From Thalassospira sp. MCCC 1A03138 (GTDB lineage Bacteria; Pseudomonadota; Alphaproteobacteria; Rhodospirillales; Thalassospiraceae), in NCBI RefSeq assembly GCF_002115785.1, contig NZ_JFJY01000001.1, positions 62,001 through 126,000 of the forward strand: 64,000 nucleotides of DNA, in the 5' to 3' direction. This document shows, one piece after another, positions 46,007 through 55,693 of this stretch. Below the pieces are notes generated by a model. The model searched no databases. It was not told the DNA's origin and saw nothing but the letters and a program-made list of their open reading frames with translations. Position 1 is the first letter of the stretch. Every line of letters begins with the position of its first letter. The position numbers were made by a program, and so were the translations under genes.

Positions 46007-47149
46007 GTGCCAGATACCTCGCCCCATGCGCCCCACGCACCCAAGTCCCCCAAACCCAATTCGCCCCCTGATCGGGAAAAGCTCGGCAAAATGCCGCATC
46101 TTCTGCAATGGGGACTGCTGATTGGCGTTTCGCTTGTGCTGTCCGTGATCCTGCATGATGCGGATATCCCGGCCGCCCTTTTGCTCGGCCCGATGATTGT
46201 CGGCATTGTCTTGGGTACCAATGGCGCCACCATCGCCATGCCAAAGCCGATTTATCTTGGCGCGCAATCGGTGCTCGGCTGCATGGTCGGCGGGTCAATG
46301 ACCGCCGGGATCATCACATCCTTCATGCATGACTGGCCGCTGGTTCTGGGTGTTACAGCACTGACCTTGATCGCCAGCAGCTTTTTGGGCTGGATATTGT
46401 GCATCAAGCAGGTCCTGCCGGGAACGGCAGGCATCTGGGGATCATCGCCGGGTGCCGCATCTGCCATGGTCATCATGGCAGAGGCCTTTGGCGCCGATGC
46501 CAGACTAGTGGCCTTCATGCAATATGTCCGGGTGGTGATTGTGGTTGCCGTGGCATCAAGTGTTGCCAATTTCTGGGTCGATCCGGCATTGGCGGCGGCC
46601 CATACGCATCAATGGTTTAGCCCGTTTGATATCGGCGATTTCGGCATCACACTGGCAATCGCCGTCATCCTGTGCATTCTCGGGGCAAAGTCACGTTTGC
46701 CATCCGGGCCGCTTCTTGTGCCGATGATCGTCGTCATGGTGTTAAGCATCACCGGTATGGTCGATATCGTCCTGCCGGAATGGTTTCTTGGTCTGACCTA
46801 TGCCGTGATCGGCTGGATGATCGGGTTGAAATTCACGCCTTCGGTTTTGCGTCACGCAGCCTATGCCCTGCCGAAAATCCTGATTTCGATTTTCGTTCTG
46901 ATCGGTTTTTGTGCCGGGATATCGGTTTTGCTGGTGATTTTCATGGATGTTGATCCGTTGACCGCCTATCTCGCCACCAGTCCCGGCGGGCTTGACTCGG
47001 TCGCCATCATCGCGGCCAGCACCAATGTCGACCTGTCCTTCATCCTGGTGTTACAGGCAACGCGCTTTTTCATGGTGCTGCTGTTTGGTCCGCCATTGGC
47101 CCGCATGGTGGCAAAGCGCACGTCGAAATTCCCCGACAGGATAGTCTAA
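46007..47149 (+). CDS. AbrB-family membrane protein
   Basis: A 380-residue polytopic membrane protein of the AbrB/PF05145 family (often mislabelled ammonia monooxygenase). The family has an internal duplication, and each half carries one Gly/Pro-rich helix pair: AALLLGPMIVGIVLGTNGAT with GTAGIWGSSPGAASAMVIMA, and LPSGPLLVPMIVVMVLSITG with LATSPGGLDSVAIIAASTNV. About ten membrane helices follow a Pro-rich N-terminal tail. GTG start at 46007 with AAGG 6-7 bases upstream. It may be a transporter; function is unproven. It ends 3 bases from the convergent chemoreceptor gene. Confidence 0.85.
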   Translation: MPDTSPHAPHAPKSPKPNSPPDREKLGKMPHLLQWGLLIGVSLVLSVILHDADIPAALLLGPMIVGIVLGTNGATIAMPKPIYLGAQSVLGCMVGGSMTAGIITSFMHDWPLVLGVTALTLIASSFLGWILCIKQVLPGTAGIWGSSPGAASAMVIMAEAFGADARLVAFMQYVRVVIVVAVASSVANFWVDPALAAAHTHQWFSPFDIGDFGITLAIAVILCILGAKSRLPSGPLLVPMIVVMVLSITGMVDIVLPEWFLGLTYAVIGWMIGLKFTPSVLRHAAYALPKILISIFVLIGFCAGISVLLVIFMDVDPLTAYLATSPGGLDSVAIIAASTNVDLSFILVLQATRFFMVLLFGPPLARMVAKRTSKFPDRIV

Positions 47150-47152
47150 CAC

Positions 47153-48586
47153 TCACATCGCAAGGATCAGACCAACAAAGCCCTCCACCCGGTGGCTAAG
47201 GTCCGATCCTTGTGTTTCAAGATTCCGCGCAGCATCGGAAAGTTCGCCTGCGACCTGCCCGTTATGGGAAATTGCTTCTGCAATATCGGAAACACTGGCA
47301 CCAACCACACGCGCCTGTTTCAACGCATCAAGCGCATCCCCCGCAACGGTGCGACAAATTTCAACCTGCCCACCGGTTTGATCCGCGGTGATTTCGGCAC
47401 GCGCTTGCAAGTCGCCCATCGCATCGGAAATCCGGTCGATATCCCCACCAGCCTTTGAAATCGCCCCGGTGACACCATCCATCCATTGGGCGATTTCGGC
47501 AGTTGCGGCTTCGGATTGCCCCGCCAACGCCTTGACTTCCTTGGCAACGATGGCAAAGCCCTTCCCGGCCTCGCCAACACGTGCCGCCTCGATCGAGGCA
47601 TTCAGCCCCAGCAATTTGATCTGGCTGGCGATGGCCGAAATCGTCGCCAGCATCTTGCCCGCATCGGCTGCACGCGCCTGCAATTTGGCAAATTCATCGC
47701 GCATGTCACGTGCCTGCGCTCCCAATGCACGGGTGGTTTCCACATTCGTCCCCGCATCATCACCAATCGTGGTCAACGCCACCTGAAGCGCATCCATCTG
47801 CCCGGCGACATTTTCAATCCGGGAAAGGGCGGCATGGGCCGCCTTATCTATCCCCTTGCCACATGCATCCGTCCGCCGGTTGCTATCGCCCAGCACATCA
47901 AGCGCACTGCGCATCTGGCTGACCGCGGCACCCAGCATCCCGACCGTGCCCTGCACCTGGCTTTCAAAATCCGATGCCAGTTTTTCGCGCACGGCCAGTG
48001 CCGCATCACGTTCGAGCACGCGTGCGACCTGCCCGCCAACAAAGCCAAGCAGTTCAAGCATCTCGTCATCAAGACGGGCGATATCACGACTGAAAAATTC
48101 GATGACGGTCACCACTTTACCGGCCATTTTGACCGGTAGCGCGAAACAGCCCTGCAACCCGTTCCGGGCAGCCCCGCTGGCGCGCAGGAAGCCGTCCTTA
48201 GTAACAACGTTTTCGATGCAGACAGGTTCCCCCGTCTTTGCAACCGACCCGATCAGGCCCTGCCCGATGGTGAAAACCGTGGCCTCTGACTGCAACCGAA
48301 AATCGGTCAGATCTGTGGGCAAAACACCCCGCCCGATCGACCAGATTTTGGCCGAAGACAGCGTATTGTCTTCGCGAAGCAGATAGGCATGGCCGACCGG
48401 CCAGTGGCAATAATCGCAAACCGCATCAAGGATACCGGCAATCGCCGCGTCACTTTGTCGTGCATCATCGGCAATTGTCCCAACCGTGCGCAACAGGCGC
48501 AGAATATCGCCAAGCCCGGCCTCGCGGCCCTGTTTTGAACGGCTGTCTTCATCGGGGGAAACGGAACGCATGAAACCGGCAAACAT
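47153..48586 (-). CDS. Soluble GAF-domain methyl-accepting chemotaxis protein
   Basis: The ATG at 48586 has GGAG 7 bases upstream and gives 477 residues. There is no transmembrane segment. A GAF domain covers about residues 30-200 (CHWPVGHAYLLREDNTLSSA, then VFTIGQGLIGSVAKTGEPVC and GLQGCFALPVKMAGKVVTVI). A coiled coil leads to an MCP signalling domain with tip SAIASQIKLLGLNASIEAAR and VGEAGKGFAIVAKEVKALAG. It would signal to CheA from the cytosol in response to a small molecule or redox cue. It is the second chemoreceptor in the window. No CheR/CheB tail peptide is seen. Confidence 0.9.
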   Translation of the reverse strand: MFAGFMRSVSPDEDSRSKQGREAGLGDILRLLRTVGTIADDARQSDAAIAGILDAVCDYCHWPVGHAYLLREDNTLSSAKIWSIGRGVLPTDLTDFRLQSEATVFTIGQGLIGSVAKTGEPVCIENVVTKDGFLRASGAARNGLQGCFALPVKMAGKVVTVIEFFSRDIARLDDEMLELLGFVGGQVARVLERDAALAVREKLASDFESQVQGTVGMLGAAVSQMRSALDVLGDSNRRTDACGKGIDKAAHAALSRIENVAGQMDALQVALTTIGDDAGTNVETTRALGAQARDMRDEFAKLQARAADAGKMLATISAIASQIKLLGLNASIEAARVGEAGKGFAIVAKEVKALAGQSEAATAEIAQWMDGVTGAISKAGGDIDRISDAMGDLQARAEITADQTGGQVEICRTVAGDALDALKQARVVGASVSDIAEAISHNGQVAGELSDAARNLETQGSDLSHRVEGFVGLILAM

Positions 48587-48781
48587 TGAACTTCTCCGAG
48601 GCATGGGACATCTGAAATCGACCGTGCATAACGCCATCCGGTCGCGCGATTGTCTTGCAAGCCTCGTTGCCTGCCGATTGTTCGTGACTGCGCCTTTGCA
48701 ATCACGAATATGATGCTAACGTGATTTTGCACCTGCGAAAAGAATTTTCTGTGCGCATCGGCAGAACTGCGCATCCCAAAG

Positions 48782-48826
48782 AAAAAAGGCACCAGCGGCG
48801 GGCTGAATTATCCCGCCGCCGGTACC
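48782..48826 (-). terminator. Strong terminator of the EamA gene
   Basis: GGCACCAGCGGCGGG (48788-48802) pairs with CCCGCCGCCGGTACC (48812-48826) over 15 bp with two G-T pairs. On the minus strand six Ts follow (48787-48782). Confidence 0.9.
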
Positions 48827-48853
48827 TTCAAACATGTCTTTGGCAACAGGGGA

Positions 48854-49774
48854 CTAACGCAAAACCTTGCGGAAAACACCCGATGCAACCATCACACCGA
48901 AAATCACCAATGCCACCGCAATCGCCAGCGCAAGATTGCCTTCCTCACCAAGCAGGAACACACCGCCCAATGCGGTCAATGCCGGGGTCATCGCGCCAAA
49001 GGCCGAGGCACCGGTTGACCCGATATGACGCACCGCAAGCCCATAGGTCACCACCGCAACGCATCCCGCCAGCAGGCCCTGTGTGACGAGCAACAGCAGC
49101 ACGTCATCCATGGGCGCATCAGGGATGTGCGTGCCCGTAAACAGGGCTACCACCGCCATGATCACAAACGACCAGAAGCCGACAAATGCCGCCGCTTCCA
49201 GCGCACCAAGGCCGCTTTGACGCATTGCGTGGGTATAGCATGCCCACATGAATGCCCCGGCCGACACAAGACCATAGCCATAAAGGATCGTGTCACCGGT
49301 CGAATGGCCGGGTTTAAGCACCGCCAACAGGACGATACCGGCAATCACCGTGGCATAACCCGCCAGCCGGACCCAGCCCGGCAGTTCACCGAACATCACA
49401 ACCGCAATCAGAACCGCCCAGACCGCCATCACACCGGGCAGCAAAATGCCCACATGGCTTGCCGGAACATATTGCAGGGCACTGGCCACCAGAAGCGTAT
49501 AAAACGCGCCTGATCCCACCAGCATGATCAGGCCATTGGCAATCGAGAGCCCCTTGGGCCAGATCCCGCGTTTAAGCCAGATCGGGGCCAGCAACACAAA
49601 CGGCACGACAAAGCGCAAAAGCCCGATATCGACCGCGGTAAAATCGGATGTCATGGCATAGCGCGTGACAATCAGCCACGCCGCCCAGATCGCCACCGTC
49701 GCCAGGGCCGATGTCACACCGACCAGACGGCTTTCTGTTGCACTGTTCATGGCAACAGCAGAAGTTCGAGACAT
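48854..49774 (-). CDS. EamA-family (DMT) transporter
   Basis: A 306-residue inner-membrane protein with ten predicted helices in two EamA repeats. The first begins at ALATVAIWAAWLIVTRYAMT, includes SALQYVPASHVGILLPGVMA, and the second begins near LYGYGLVSAGAFMWACYTHA. RHIGSTGASAFGAMTPALTA with FLLGE is the typical end of the second repeat. These carriers export metabolites or amino acids; the substrate is unknown. The ATG at 49774 has GGGAA 7 bases upstream. Single-gene unit with a strong terminator. Confidence 0.92.
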   Translation of the reverse strand: MSRTSAVAMNSATESRLVGVTSALATVAIWAAWLIVTRYAMTSDFTAVDIGLLRFVVPFVLLAPIWLKRGIWPKGLSIANGLIMLVGSGAFYTLLVASALQYVPASHVGILLPGVMAVWAVLIAVVMFGELPGWVRLAGYATVIAGIVLLAVLKPGHSTGDTILYGYGLVSAGAFMWACYTHAMRQSGLGALEAAAFVGFWSFVIMAVVALFTGTHIPDAPMDDVLLLLVTQGLLAGCVAVVTYGLAVRHIGSTGASAFGAMTPALTALGGVFLLGEEGNLALAIAVALVIFGVMVASGVFRKVLR

Positions 49775-49877
49775 ATCAGCATTCCCGCTAAAGGGTTGAT
49801 TTTGCGAAAATCAGACCACGCAGCCCCAATCAAGGCAAGAATTTTGACCGTGGGTCAGCTATGCATAACCGGCCGCA

Positions 49878-49919
49878 AACAAAAACAGGGCAGCACGGAT
49901 TGCCCGCACTGCCCTGTTT
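49878..49919 (-). terminator. Fumarase gene terminator
   Basis: AAACAGGGCAGCACGG (49883-49898) pairs with CCGCACTGCCCTGTTT (49904-49919) with two G-T pairs; on the minus strand a T-run follows. It lies 20 bases after the fumarase stop. Confidence 0.9.
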
Positions 49920-49938
49920 CAAATCAGTAATATCGAAA

Positions 49939-51555
49939 TCAGATGCCAAATTCGGCAAAAAAGTCATTACCCTTGTCATCGATCACGATAAAGGCCGGGA
50001 AATCTTCGACCTCGATCTTCCAGACGGCTTCCATGCCCAGTTCAGGGTATTCAAGGACTTCGACTTTCTTGATGCAATCCTGCGCAAGGCGCGCTGCCGG
50101 ACCACCGATGGAACCAAGATAGAACCCGCCGTGGTTTTTGCAGGCATCCTTGACCTGTTTCGAACGGTTGCCCTTGGCAAGCATGACGAACGATCCGCCT
50201 GCGGCCTGGAACTGTTCGACATAGGCATCCATACGTCCCGCCGTGGTCGGGCCAAACGAACCGGACGGCATGCCTTCGGGCGTTTTGGCCGGGCCCGCAT
50301 AATAAACCGGATGGTTTTTCATGTAATCGGGCATGCCTTCACCAGCATCAAGGCGTTCCTTGATCTTCGCATGCGCGATGTCACGCGCCACAATCACGGT
50401 CCCGGTGAGCGCCAGACGCGTCTTGACCGAATACTCGGAGAGCTGTTTGCGGATTTCATCCATCGGACGGTTCAGGTCAACCTTGACCACATTGTCATCA
50501 AGATGTTCGTCCGACACTTCCGGAAGATATTTTGCCGGGTTGTGTTCAAGGTCTTCGATGAAAATGCCGTCCTTGGTGATCTTGCCCAGAACCTGACGGT
50601 CGGCCGAGCACGAAACGCCGATGGCCACCGGGCAGCTTGCCCCGTGGCGCGGCAGGCGGACCACACGGACATCGTGGCAGAAATACTTGCCGCCGAACTG
50701 TGCGCCAATGCCCATTTCGCGCGTCATCTCAAGAACCTTCTGTTCCCATTCAAGATCACGATAGGCCTGGCCATGCACACCGCCTTCGGTCGGCAGGTTA
50801 TCGTAATAACGTGCCGATGCCATTTTAACGGTCTTGAGCGCTGCCTCGGCTGATGTTCCGCCAATCACGATGGCAAGGTGATAGGGCGGGCAGGCAGAAG
50901 TACCCAGCGTTCTAATTTTCTCGTCCAAAAACTTCCGCAGGCTTTCCGGGTTCAGAAGCGCCTTGGTCTGCTGATACAGGAAGGTCTTGTTGGCCGAACC
51001 GCCGCCCTTTGCCATGAACATGAATTTATATTCATTGCCCGGCGTCGCATACAGATCGATCTGGGCCGGAAGGTTCGAACCCGTGTTCTTTTCTTCGAAC
51101 ATATTAACCGGCGACACCTGCGAATAACGCAGGTTATGTTCCTGATAGGCGCGCCAGATACCCTTTGAAAGCGCCTCTTCATCGGCACCATTGGTGATGA
51201 CCTTGCCACCGCGCTTGCCCATGACAATCGCCGTACCGGTATCCTGGCACATCGGCAAAACGCCGCCAGATGCGATATTGGCGTTTTTCAGAAGGTCCAT
51301 CGCAACGAACTTGTCGTTCGGCGTTGCTTCCGGGTCATCAAGGATTTTGCGCAACTGTTCGAGATGGCCCGGGCGCAGCAAATGCGAACAATCGAAAAAC
51401 GCCTGAAGCGTCAGTTTCTCAATCGCCTCGGGTTCGACTTTCAAAAACGTCTCGCCATTGACCTCAACGGTTGAAACGCCTTCGTCACCGATCTTGCGGT
51501 AAGGGGTCGTGTCCTTACCCTGCTCGAACATGGGTTTATAGACAAAATCACTCAT
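49939..51555 (-). CDS. Class I fumarate hydratase (iron-sulfur)
   Basis: This 4Fe-4S enzyme interconverts fumarate and malate in the TCA cycle. From the ATG at 51555 ([20 protein letters not shown]) there are 538 residues, full length for FumA/FumB-type single-chain enzymes. The cluster cysteines are expected in [35 protein letters not shown] and [14 protein letters not shown]. The C-terminal beta domain has [20 protein letters not shown] and [16 protein letters not shown]. It is a single gene, unlike the split two-subunit fumarases. A longer open frame to 51585 has poorer support. Confidence 0.96.
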   Translation of the reverse strand: MSDFVYKPMFEQGKDTTPYRKIGDEGVSTVEVNGETFLKVEPEAIEKLTLQAFFDCSHLLRPGHLEQLRKILDDPEATPNDKFVAMDLLKNANIASGGVLPMCQDTGTAIVMGKRGGKVITNGADEEALSKGIWRAYQEHNLRYSQVSPVNMFEEKNTGSNLPAQIDLYATPGNEYKFMFMAKGGGSANKTFLYQQTKALLNPESLRKFLDEKIRTLGTSACPPYHLAIVIGGTSAEAALKTVKMASARYYDNLPTEGGVHGQAYRDLEWEQKVLEMTREMGIGAQFGGKYFCHDVRVVRLPRHGASCPVAIGVSCSADRQVLGKITKDGIFIEDLEHNPAKYLPEVSDEHLDDNVVKVDLNRPMDEIRKQLSEYSVKTRLALTGTVIVARDIAHAKIKERLDAGEGMPDYMKNHPVYYAGPAKTPEGMPSGSFGPTTAGRMDAYVEQFQAAGGSFVMLAKGNRSKQVKDACKNHGGFYLGSIGGPAARLAQDCIKKVEVLEYPELGMEAVWKIEVEDFPAFIVIDDKGNDFFAEFGI

Positions 51556-51702
51556 GGGATAAGTTCTCGTCTCTCTCAAAAACAAGGTGGGTTTGTTTTA
51601 ATTTGTGCCGTTCATAACGCCAAACGCGGCAAATTTCCACGATACATTAGATGAACAGACTTCCGGCAATCGGCGGGAAACCGGACCGGGCATGCGGGAA
51701 AG

Positions 51703-51733
51703 AAAAAAGGGCGAGCCAAATGCCCGCCCCTTT
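51703..51733 (-). terminator. sspB terminator
   Basis: AAAAGGGCGAGC (51705-51716) pairs with GCCCGCCCCTTT (51722-51733) with two G-T pairs, followed on the minus strand by more T-rich sequence. It lies 6 bases after the sspB stop. Confidence 0.85.
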
Positions 51734-51738
51734 GAAGC

Positions 51739-52281
51739 TCATTTTTTTCGAAACGCATCAAGTGCGATGACTTCACCGGTTTCACCCTGTTCGGCGGGCT
51801 TTTTCTTGCCGCGCTTTGAAGGCTCGGTCACCAGCTGCGGGGTCGCGTCTTCATCGCCATCAACCAGATCGGCGTCAAGATCGTCATCTTCGTCGTAATC
51901 GAAATCATCGTCGCCCATTTCTTCTTCGACGCTGAAAGTCAGCATGAAATTGGCAGACGGATCGACAAAGGCCAGCATGGCATCAAACGGGACAACCACG
52001 GTGGTTGGCATGCCATCGAAGCTCATGCCGACCGAAAAATGATCGTCTTCCGCTTTCAGGTCCCAGAACCGGTGCTGCAATACAACGGTGATATTATCCG
52101 GGTGCGCCTTGCGCTGTCCTTCAGGCAAAGCAACGCCGGGATGATTGGTCTGGAACGTGATGTAATAGTGATGCTCGCCGAAAAGGCCTTCTTCGGCCAC
52201 GCGCGAAAGGATCTGCTTCACCACGCCGCGCAGCGCCTGATCGACCATAAGGTCGTAACGGAATTCTTCCGGTTCCTGCAT
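51739..52281 (-). CDS. sspB: ClpXP adaptor SspB (alphaproteobacterial type)
   Basis: SspB tethers ssrA-tagged proteins to the ClpXP protease. From the ATG at 52281 (AGGA 6 bases upstream) there are 180 residues; an upstream frame to 52347 is unsupported. The substrate-binding domain is residues 1-120 (YDLMVDQALRGVVKQILSRV, then EHHYYITFQTNHPGVALPE and FSVGMSFDGMPTTVVVPFDA). A very acidic linker follows (DDDFDYDEDDDLDADLVDGD). The C-terminal VIALDAFRKK resembles the ClpX-docking tail. The tmRNA gene that encodes the tag lies immediately upstream on the same strand. Confidence 0.94.
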   Translation of the reverse strand: MQEPEEFRYDLMVDQALRGVVKQILSRVAEEGLFGEHHYYITFQTNHPGVALPEGQRKAHPDNITVVLQHRFWDLKAEDDHFSVGMSFDGMPTTVVVPFDAMLAFVDPSANFMLTFSVEEEMGDDDFDYDEDDDLDADLVDGDEDATPQLVTEPSKRGKKKPAEQGETGEVIALDAFRKK

Positions 52282-52406
52282 CGATAATCCTGTGTCTGGC
52301 GGGTTCCCTGATGATTTCAGGATATGCCCGTCATTTATATATGGCACCTGATCGCGTCATTTGCAGATGACGCAATTGAATTGCTTCTATTCATAACGGA
52401 GAGGGG

Positions 52407-52756
52407 AAAAAATACAAGAGCGGGGCGTTCTGTTGCTAGGTGCCCCATCCCCCACCAGACTACCGCTCCCGGCAATCGGAATTTCGCTTTGGTGCTAGTA
52501 CCGCTTAGGCGGCAACAGCAACCGGAGCATTGTTGTCGTTTGCGTTTACAAACATTAGCCCGATAACGGTGGTACCATGCCGAGCGCCAACAGAGGCTTT
52601 TACTACACACGTCGATCCTATTTCGGCCCCAACATCTTCGCCTGAGTCGGACGAAGTCAGATAGATGAAAGTTGGTGGAGCCGCCGGGTACCGCCCCCGG
52701 GTCCGTAATGTCTATTCTGCCAAGTCGTGTAACGCCATAGTCAGGTTGCCCCGACA
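52407..52756 (-). ncRNA. ssrA: Two-piece (circularly permuted) tmRNA
   Basis: Read on the minus strand. The acceptor piece starts near 52756 and ends with CGGCTCC-ACCA at 52673, including the T-arm stem CCGGG/CCCGG. A 42-nt intervening segment (52672-52631) follows. The coding piece starts GGGGCCG at 52630, and GGGGCCG pairs with CGGCTCC with a G-U at the third pair, the tRNA-Ala identity element. The tag frame, 52543-52505, reads ANDNNAPVAVAA and then stop. A terminator (GGGGC at 52446-52442 with GCCCC at 52426-52422, T-run to 52407) ends it. The precise processed ends are estimates. Confidence 0.93.
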
Positions 52757-52762
52757 GCCCCT

Positions 52763-52791
52763 ATATAGGTCAAATGGGTCTACTTTCGCAA
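52763..52791 (-). promoter_or_regulatory. Candidate ssrA promoter
   Basis: On the minus strand TTGCGA (52791-52786), a 17-base spacer and CTATAT (52768-52763), about 7 bases before the estimated start of the tmRNA precursor. Confidence 0.6.
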
Positions 52792-52958
52792 GGGAATTGG
52801 CAAAAACTTTCACCGGGTCGACCTTTAAGCCGACAAAGCAAACGAACAACGCTCTGCCGTACAGCACCCAAGCCCTGATACCGTCACCGGGTGACTTGCC
52901 GCCCCATCCATTGCCAACTATGCTGCCCCAAACACGATTCCGAACAACAGGATGCGGC

Positions 52959-53753
52959 ATGCAGCAATATCTCGATCTGATGCGTTTGGTGCGCGATACC
53001 GGCGCCCATAAGGAAGATCGCACTGGCACCGGCACGGTATCGGTCTTTGGTCACCAGATGCGGTTTGACCTGTCAAAGGGCTTTCCGATGGTCACCACCA
53101 AAAAGCTGCATCTGAAATCGATCATCCATGAATTGCTTTGGTTCCTGGCCGGTGACACCAATGTCAAATATCTTCAGGACAATGGTGTACGCATCTGGAA
53201 CGAATGGGCCGATGAAAACGGCGAACTTGGCCCGGTTTACGGTGGTCAGTGGCGGTCATGGCGCGGGGCGAACGGCGAAACAATCGACCAGATCACCCAA
53301 CTGATCGACCAGATCAAAAACAATCCCGACAGCCGCCGCCTGATCGTTTCGGCATGGAATGTGGCAGATGTACCCAACATGGCGCTGCCGCCCTGCCACT
53401 GCCTGTTCCAGTTCTATGTCGCGGATGGCAAACTGTCCTGCCAGCTTTATCAGCGCAGTGCCGATATCTTTTTGGGTGTGCCGTTCAATATCGCGTCTTA
53501 TGCCCTGCTGACCATGATGATCGCACAGGTCTGCGATCTTGGCGTTGGTGATTTCGTCCACACGCTGGGCGATGCCCATCTTTACACCAACCACCTTGAA
53601 CAGGTCGAATTGCAGCTGTCGCGTGAACCGCGCCCGTTGCCGACCATGAAAATCAATCCAGCAGTCAAATCGATCTTTGATTTCAAATATGACGATTTCG
53701 AACTGACCGGCTATGACCCGCATCCGCATATCGCGGGCAAGGTGGCCGTCTGA
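52959..53753 (+). CDS. thyA: Thymidylate synthase
   Basis: ThyA methylates dUMP to dTMP with methylene-THF, leaving dihydrofolate. From the ATG at 52959 (CAGGA 6 bases upstream) there are 264 residues, the E. coli length. The open frame extends left to 52665, but those codons lie opposite the tmRNA and are not protein. The nucleophile Cys is in [13 protein letters not shown], with [28 protein letters not shown] and [13 protein letters not shown] also conserved. The stop overlaps the folA start by one base, so the two are translated together. Confidence 0.97.
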   Translation: MQQYLDLMRLVRDTGAHKEDRTGTGTVSVFGHQMRFDLSKGFPMVTTKKLHLKSIIHELLWFLAGDTNVKYLQDNGVRIWNEWADENGELGPVYGGQWRSWRGANGETIDQITQLIDQIKNNPDSRRLIVSAWNVADVPNMALPPCHCLFQFYVADGKLSCQLYQRSADIFLGVPFNIASYALLTMMIAQVCDLGVGDFVHTLGDAHLYTNHLEQVELQLSREPRPLPTMKINPAVKSIFDFKYDDFELTGYDPHPHIAGKVAV

Positions 53754-54292
53754 TGCCAGCGAACAATAACGACCGGATCGAACGGGTTGCTGTGGTTGCC
53801 GCCGCTCAAAACGGCGCGATTGGCAAGGATGGCTGGATGCCCTGGCACCTGCCCGAAGACCTTAAACGGTTCAAGGCGCTTACCCTTGGCAAGCCGATGA
53901 TCATGGGGCGTGTGACGTTCGAAGCGATTGGCAAACCGCTTCCCAAACGCACAATCATCGTCGTGACACGCGATACCGACTGGACGTTTGATCATGAAAA
54001 TGTCCGCGTCTGCCATGACATTGAAAGTGCAATCAAACTGGCAGATCAGATCGCGGCCAAGGATGATGTCAACGAGGTCATCATTGCCGGCGGCGCGCAA
54101 ATTTACAAACTCGCCATGCCTTACACCACGCGATACGAGTTGACCGAAGTCCATGCCGATATTGATGGCGATGCGTTTCTTGATCCCCTGCCCGCCGAAA
54201 AATGGCAGGAAACCGCGCGTGCCACCATTAAAAATCCCGGTGGACCGGATTACAGCTTTGTAACGTTAAATCGCCTCCGGGTGGCGGGCTGA
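53753..54292 (+). CDS. folA: Dihydrofolate reductase
   Basis: FolA regenerates tetrahydrofolate from the dihydrofolate made by ThyA. 179 residues, starting at the ATG that shares a base with the thyA TGA. Family motifs: VVAAAQNGAIGKDGWMPWHL with the substrate-binding Asp in LPEDLKRFK, GKPMIMGRVTFEAIGKPLPK for NADPH, and VNEVIIAGGAQIYKLAMPY. The thyA-folA pairing is functional and common. Target of trimethoprim in sensitive bacteria; nothing odd is visible in the active-site residues. Confidence 0.96.
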   Translation: MPANNNDRIERVAVVAAAQNGAIGKDGWMPWHLPEDLKRFKALTLGKPMIMGRVTFEAIGKPLPKRTIIVVTRDTDWTFDHENVRVCHDIESAIKLADQIAAKDDVNEVIIAGGAQIYKLAMPYTTRYELTEVHADIDGDAFLDPLPAEKWQETARATIKNPGGPDYSFVTLNRLRVAG

Positions 54293-54417
54293 TCGGATAG
54301 CCTTACTCAACCAAACAAAACAATTCCTGTTTTCGCATTTCAATTCTAAAGTTTTTCGTCGGCAGGGCAACAAACCGCCTGCCCGATAAAACCAAGAATG
54401 AAAGAGGACAGGTAAAC

Positions 54418-54849
54418 ATGTTTGAAGAATTCAAGAAGTTTGCCCTGCGCGGCAATGTTGTCGATCTGGCAATCGGTGTGATCATCGGGGCGGCATTCGG
54501 GCGGATCGTCACATCCCTTGTCGGGGACGTCATCATGCCGGTGATCGGTTATATCTTTGGCGGTCTCGATTTTTCCAACTATTTCATCGCCCTGTCGGAC
54601 GCGGTGACGGCAACGAATTATACAGACGCCAAGGCACAGGGTGCCGTGATCGGTTATGGCGCATTCATCACCATCGCGCTTAACTTCGCGATCATTGCCT
54701 GGGTGTTGTTCCTTGTCGTCAAGGCGATCAACAAGGCCAAGAAAAAAGAAGACGAAAAAGCCGGTGAAACACCGCCGCCCGCAACCCCCGAGGATGTCGC
54801 CCTGCTGCGCGAAATCCGTGACCTGCTGGCAACCCGCAAGGAATCGTAA
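54418..54849 (+). CDS. mscL: Large-conductance mechanosensitive channel
   Basis: MscL opens under membrane tension to release solutes on osmotic downshock. 143 residues: [20 protein letters not shown] begins the first helix, [20 protein letters not shown] is the conserved TM1 gate, and the second helix is [20 protein letters not shown] followed by [11 protein letters not shown] and a C-terminal helix. GAGGA lies about 11 bases before the ATG. It fits a bacterium that accumulates compatible solutes. A stable hairpin follows at 54881. Confidence 0.96.
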   Translation: MFEEFKKFALRGNVVDLAIGVIIGAAFGRIVTSLVGDVIMPVIGYIFGGLDFSNYFIALSDAVTATNYTDAKAQGAVIGYGAFITIALNFAIIAWVLFLVVKAINKAKKKEDEKAGETPPPATPEDVALLREIRDLLATRKES

Positions 54850-54880
54850 TCGCCATTTGCGAACTTAGACATCAGGGATG

Positions 54881-54925
54881 CGCGCAATACCTTTTGTTTC
54901 TGACTTTGTCAGTTGATATTGCGCG
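54881..54925 (+). terminator. Hairpin after mscL, probable terminator
   Basis: CGCGCAATA (54881-54889) and TATTGCGCG (54917-54925) form a perfect 9-bp outer stem with an inner CTGAC-TTT-GTCAG stem (54900-54912). A T-rich stretch follows only after 10 bases (TATTTTT), so termination is likely but not classical. Confidence 0.5.
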
Positions 54926-54963
54926 CTCTCGCGCCTATTTTTACATAAGTTTCAGAACATTCA

Positions 54964-54978
54964 TTCCAGTTACTGGAA
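54964..54978. promoter_or_regulatory. Palindrome before the TetR gene, candidate operator
   Basis: TTCCAG-TTA-CTGGAA is a perfect dyad ending 16 bases before the regulator's start codon, next to its ribosome site. The position suits autorepression. Confidence 0.5.
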
Positions 54979-54994
54979 CATGAAAGGATCATCG

Positions 54995-55576
54995 ATGGCC
55001 CGCCCCCGCGCATTTGACGAAGAAAGCGTTCTTGATAACGCCATGAACATTTTCTGGAGCAAGGGCTTCGAGGCAACCTCGATCCAAGACCTTGTCGCGG
55101 AAACCGGGCTTAACCGCGCGTCCATGTATTCAAGCTTTGGCGACAAAAAGGCGTTGTTCCTGCGTGTTCTTGACCATTACAGCCAGAAAATCAGCACGAC
55201 CCGGTTTGCCAAGCTGCGCGAAATGGCCGATGGCCGCGAAGCCATCATCGCAACGTTTCGCGATGCCAGTCGCGTTGGATGCGGCGAAGGCCGTCACAAG
55301 GGGTGCCTGATGGTCAATTCCGGCATGGAACTGGCACCGCATGATCCAGAGACAGCATCAATTGCCCAGGCGTCATTTCGCCGGGTCGAAGACATGTTTG
55401 TGCGCGCACTGTCACGTGGCGTAGAACACGGCACGATTGGCAGGGACAAGAATATCCGATCCCTGTCACGCTTTCTGGCTGGCTCTATTCAGGGCGTGCA
55501 CCTGATGGCACGCCGTGGTGCGGATAAAGACACTCTGGACGATTACGTCGATACCATCCTGTCCACCCTCGACTGA
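54995..55576 (+). CDS. TetR-family transcriptional regulator
   Basis: From the ATG at 54995 (AAAGGA 6 bases upstream) there are 193 residues. The helix-turn-helix is ATSIQDLVAETGLNRASMYS followed by SFGDKKALFLRVLDHY. The ligand domain (about 75-190) contains GRHKGCLMVNSGMELAPHDP, characteristic of a TetR subgroup often next to oxidoreductases. The ligand is unknown. An operator-like palindrome lies just upstream, and a peroxiredoxin-like gene follows 117 bases downstream in the same direction, a likely target. Confidence 0.9.
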   Translation: MARPRAFDEESVLDNAMNIFWSKGFEATSIQDLVAETGLNRASMYSSFGDKKALFLRVLDHYSQKISTTRFAKLREMADGREAIIATFRDASRVGCGEGRHKGCLMVNSGMELAPHDPETASIAQASFRRVEDMFVRALSRGVEHGTIGRDKNIRSLSRFLAGSIQGVHLMARRGADKDTLDDYVDTILSTLD

Positions 55577-55693
55577 CGGACCGACTTCAACGCGATCACA
55601 GTTCGGTGATGCCGTCCTTTGCTGATTGCCATTTCAGAATGATCGTTCCATTATATTCTTCAAAGCCATAACACATCATTCATGAGGACCATA

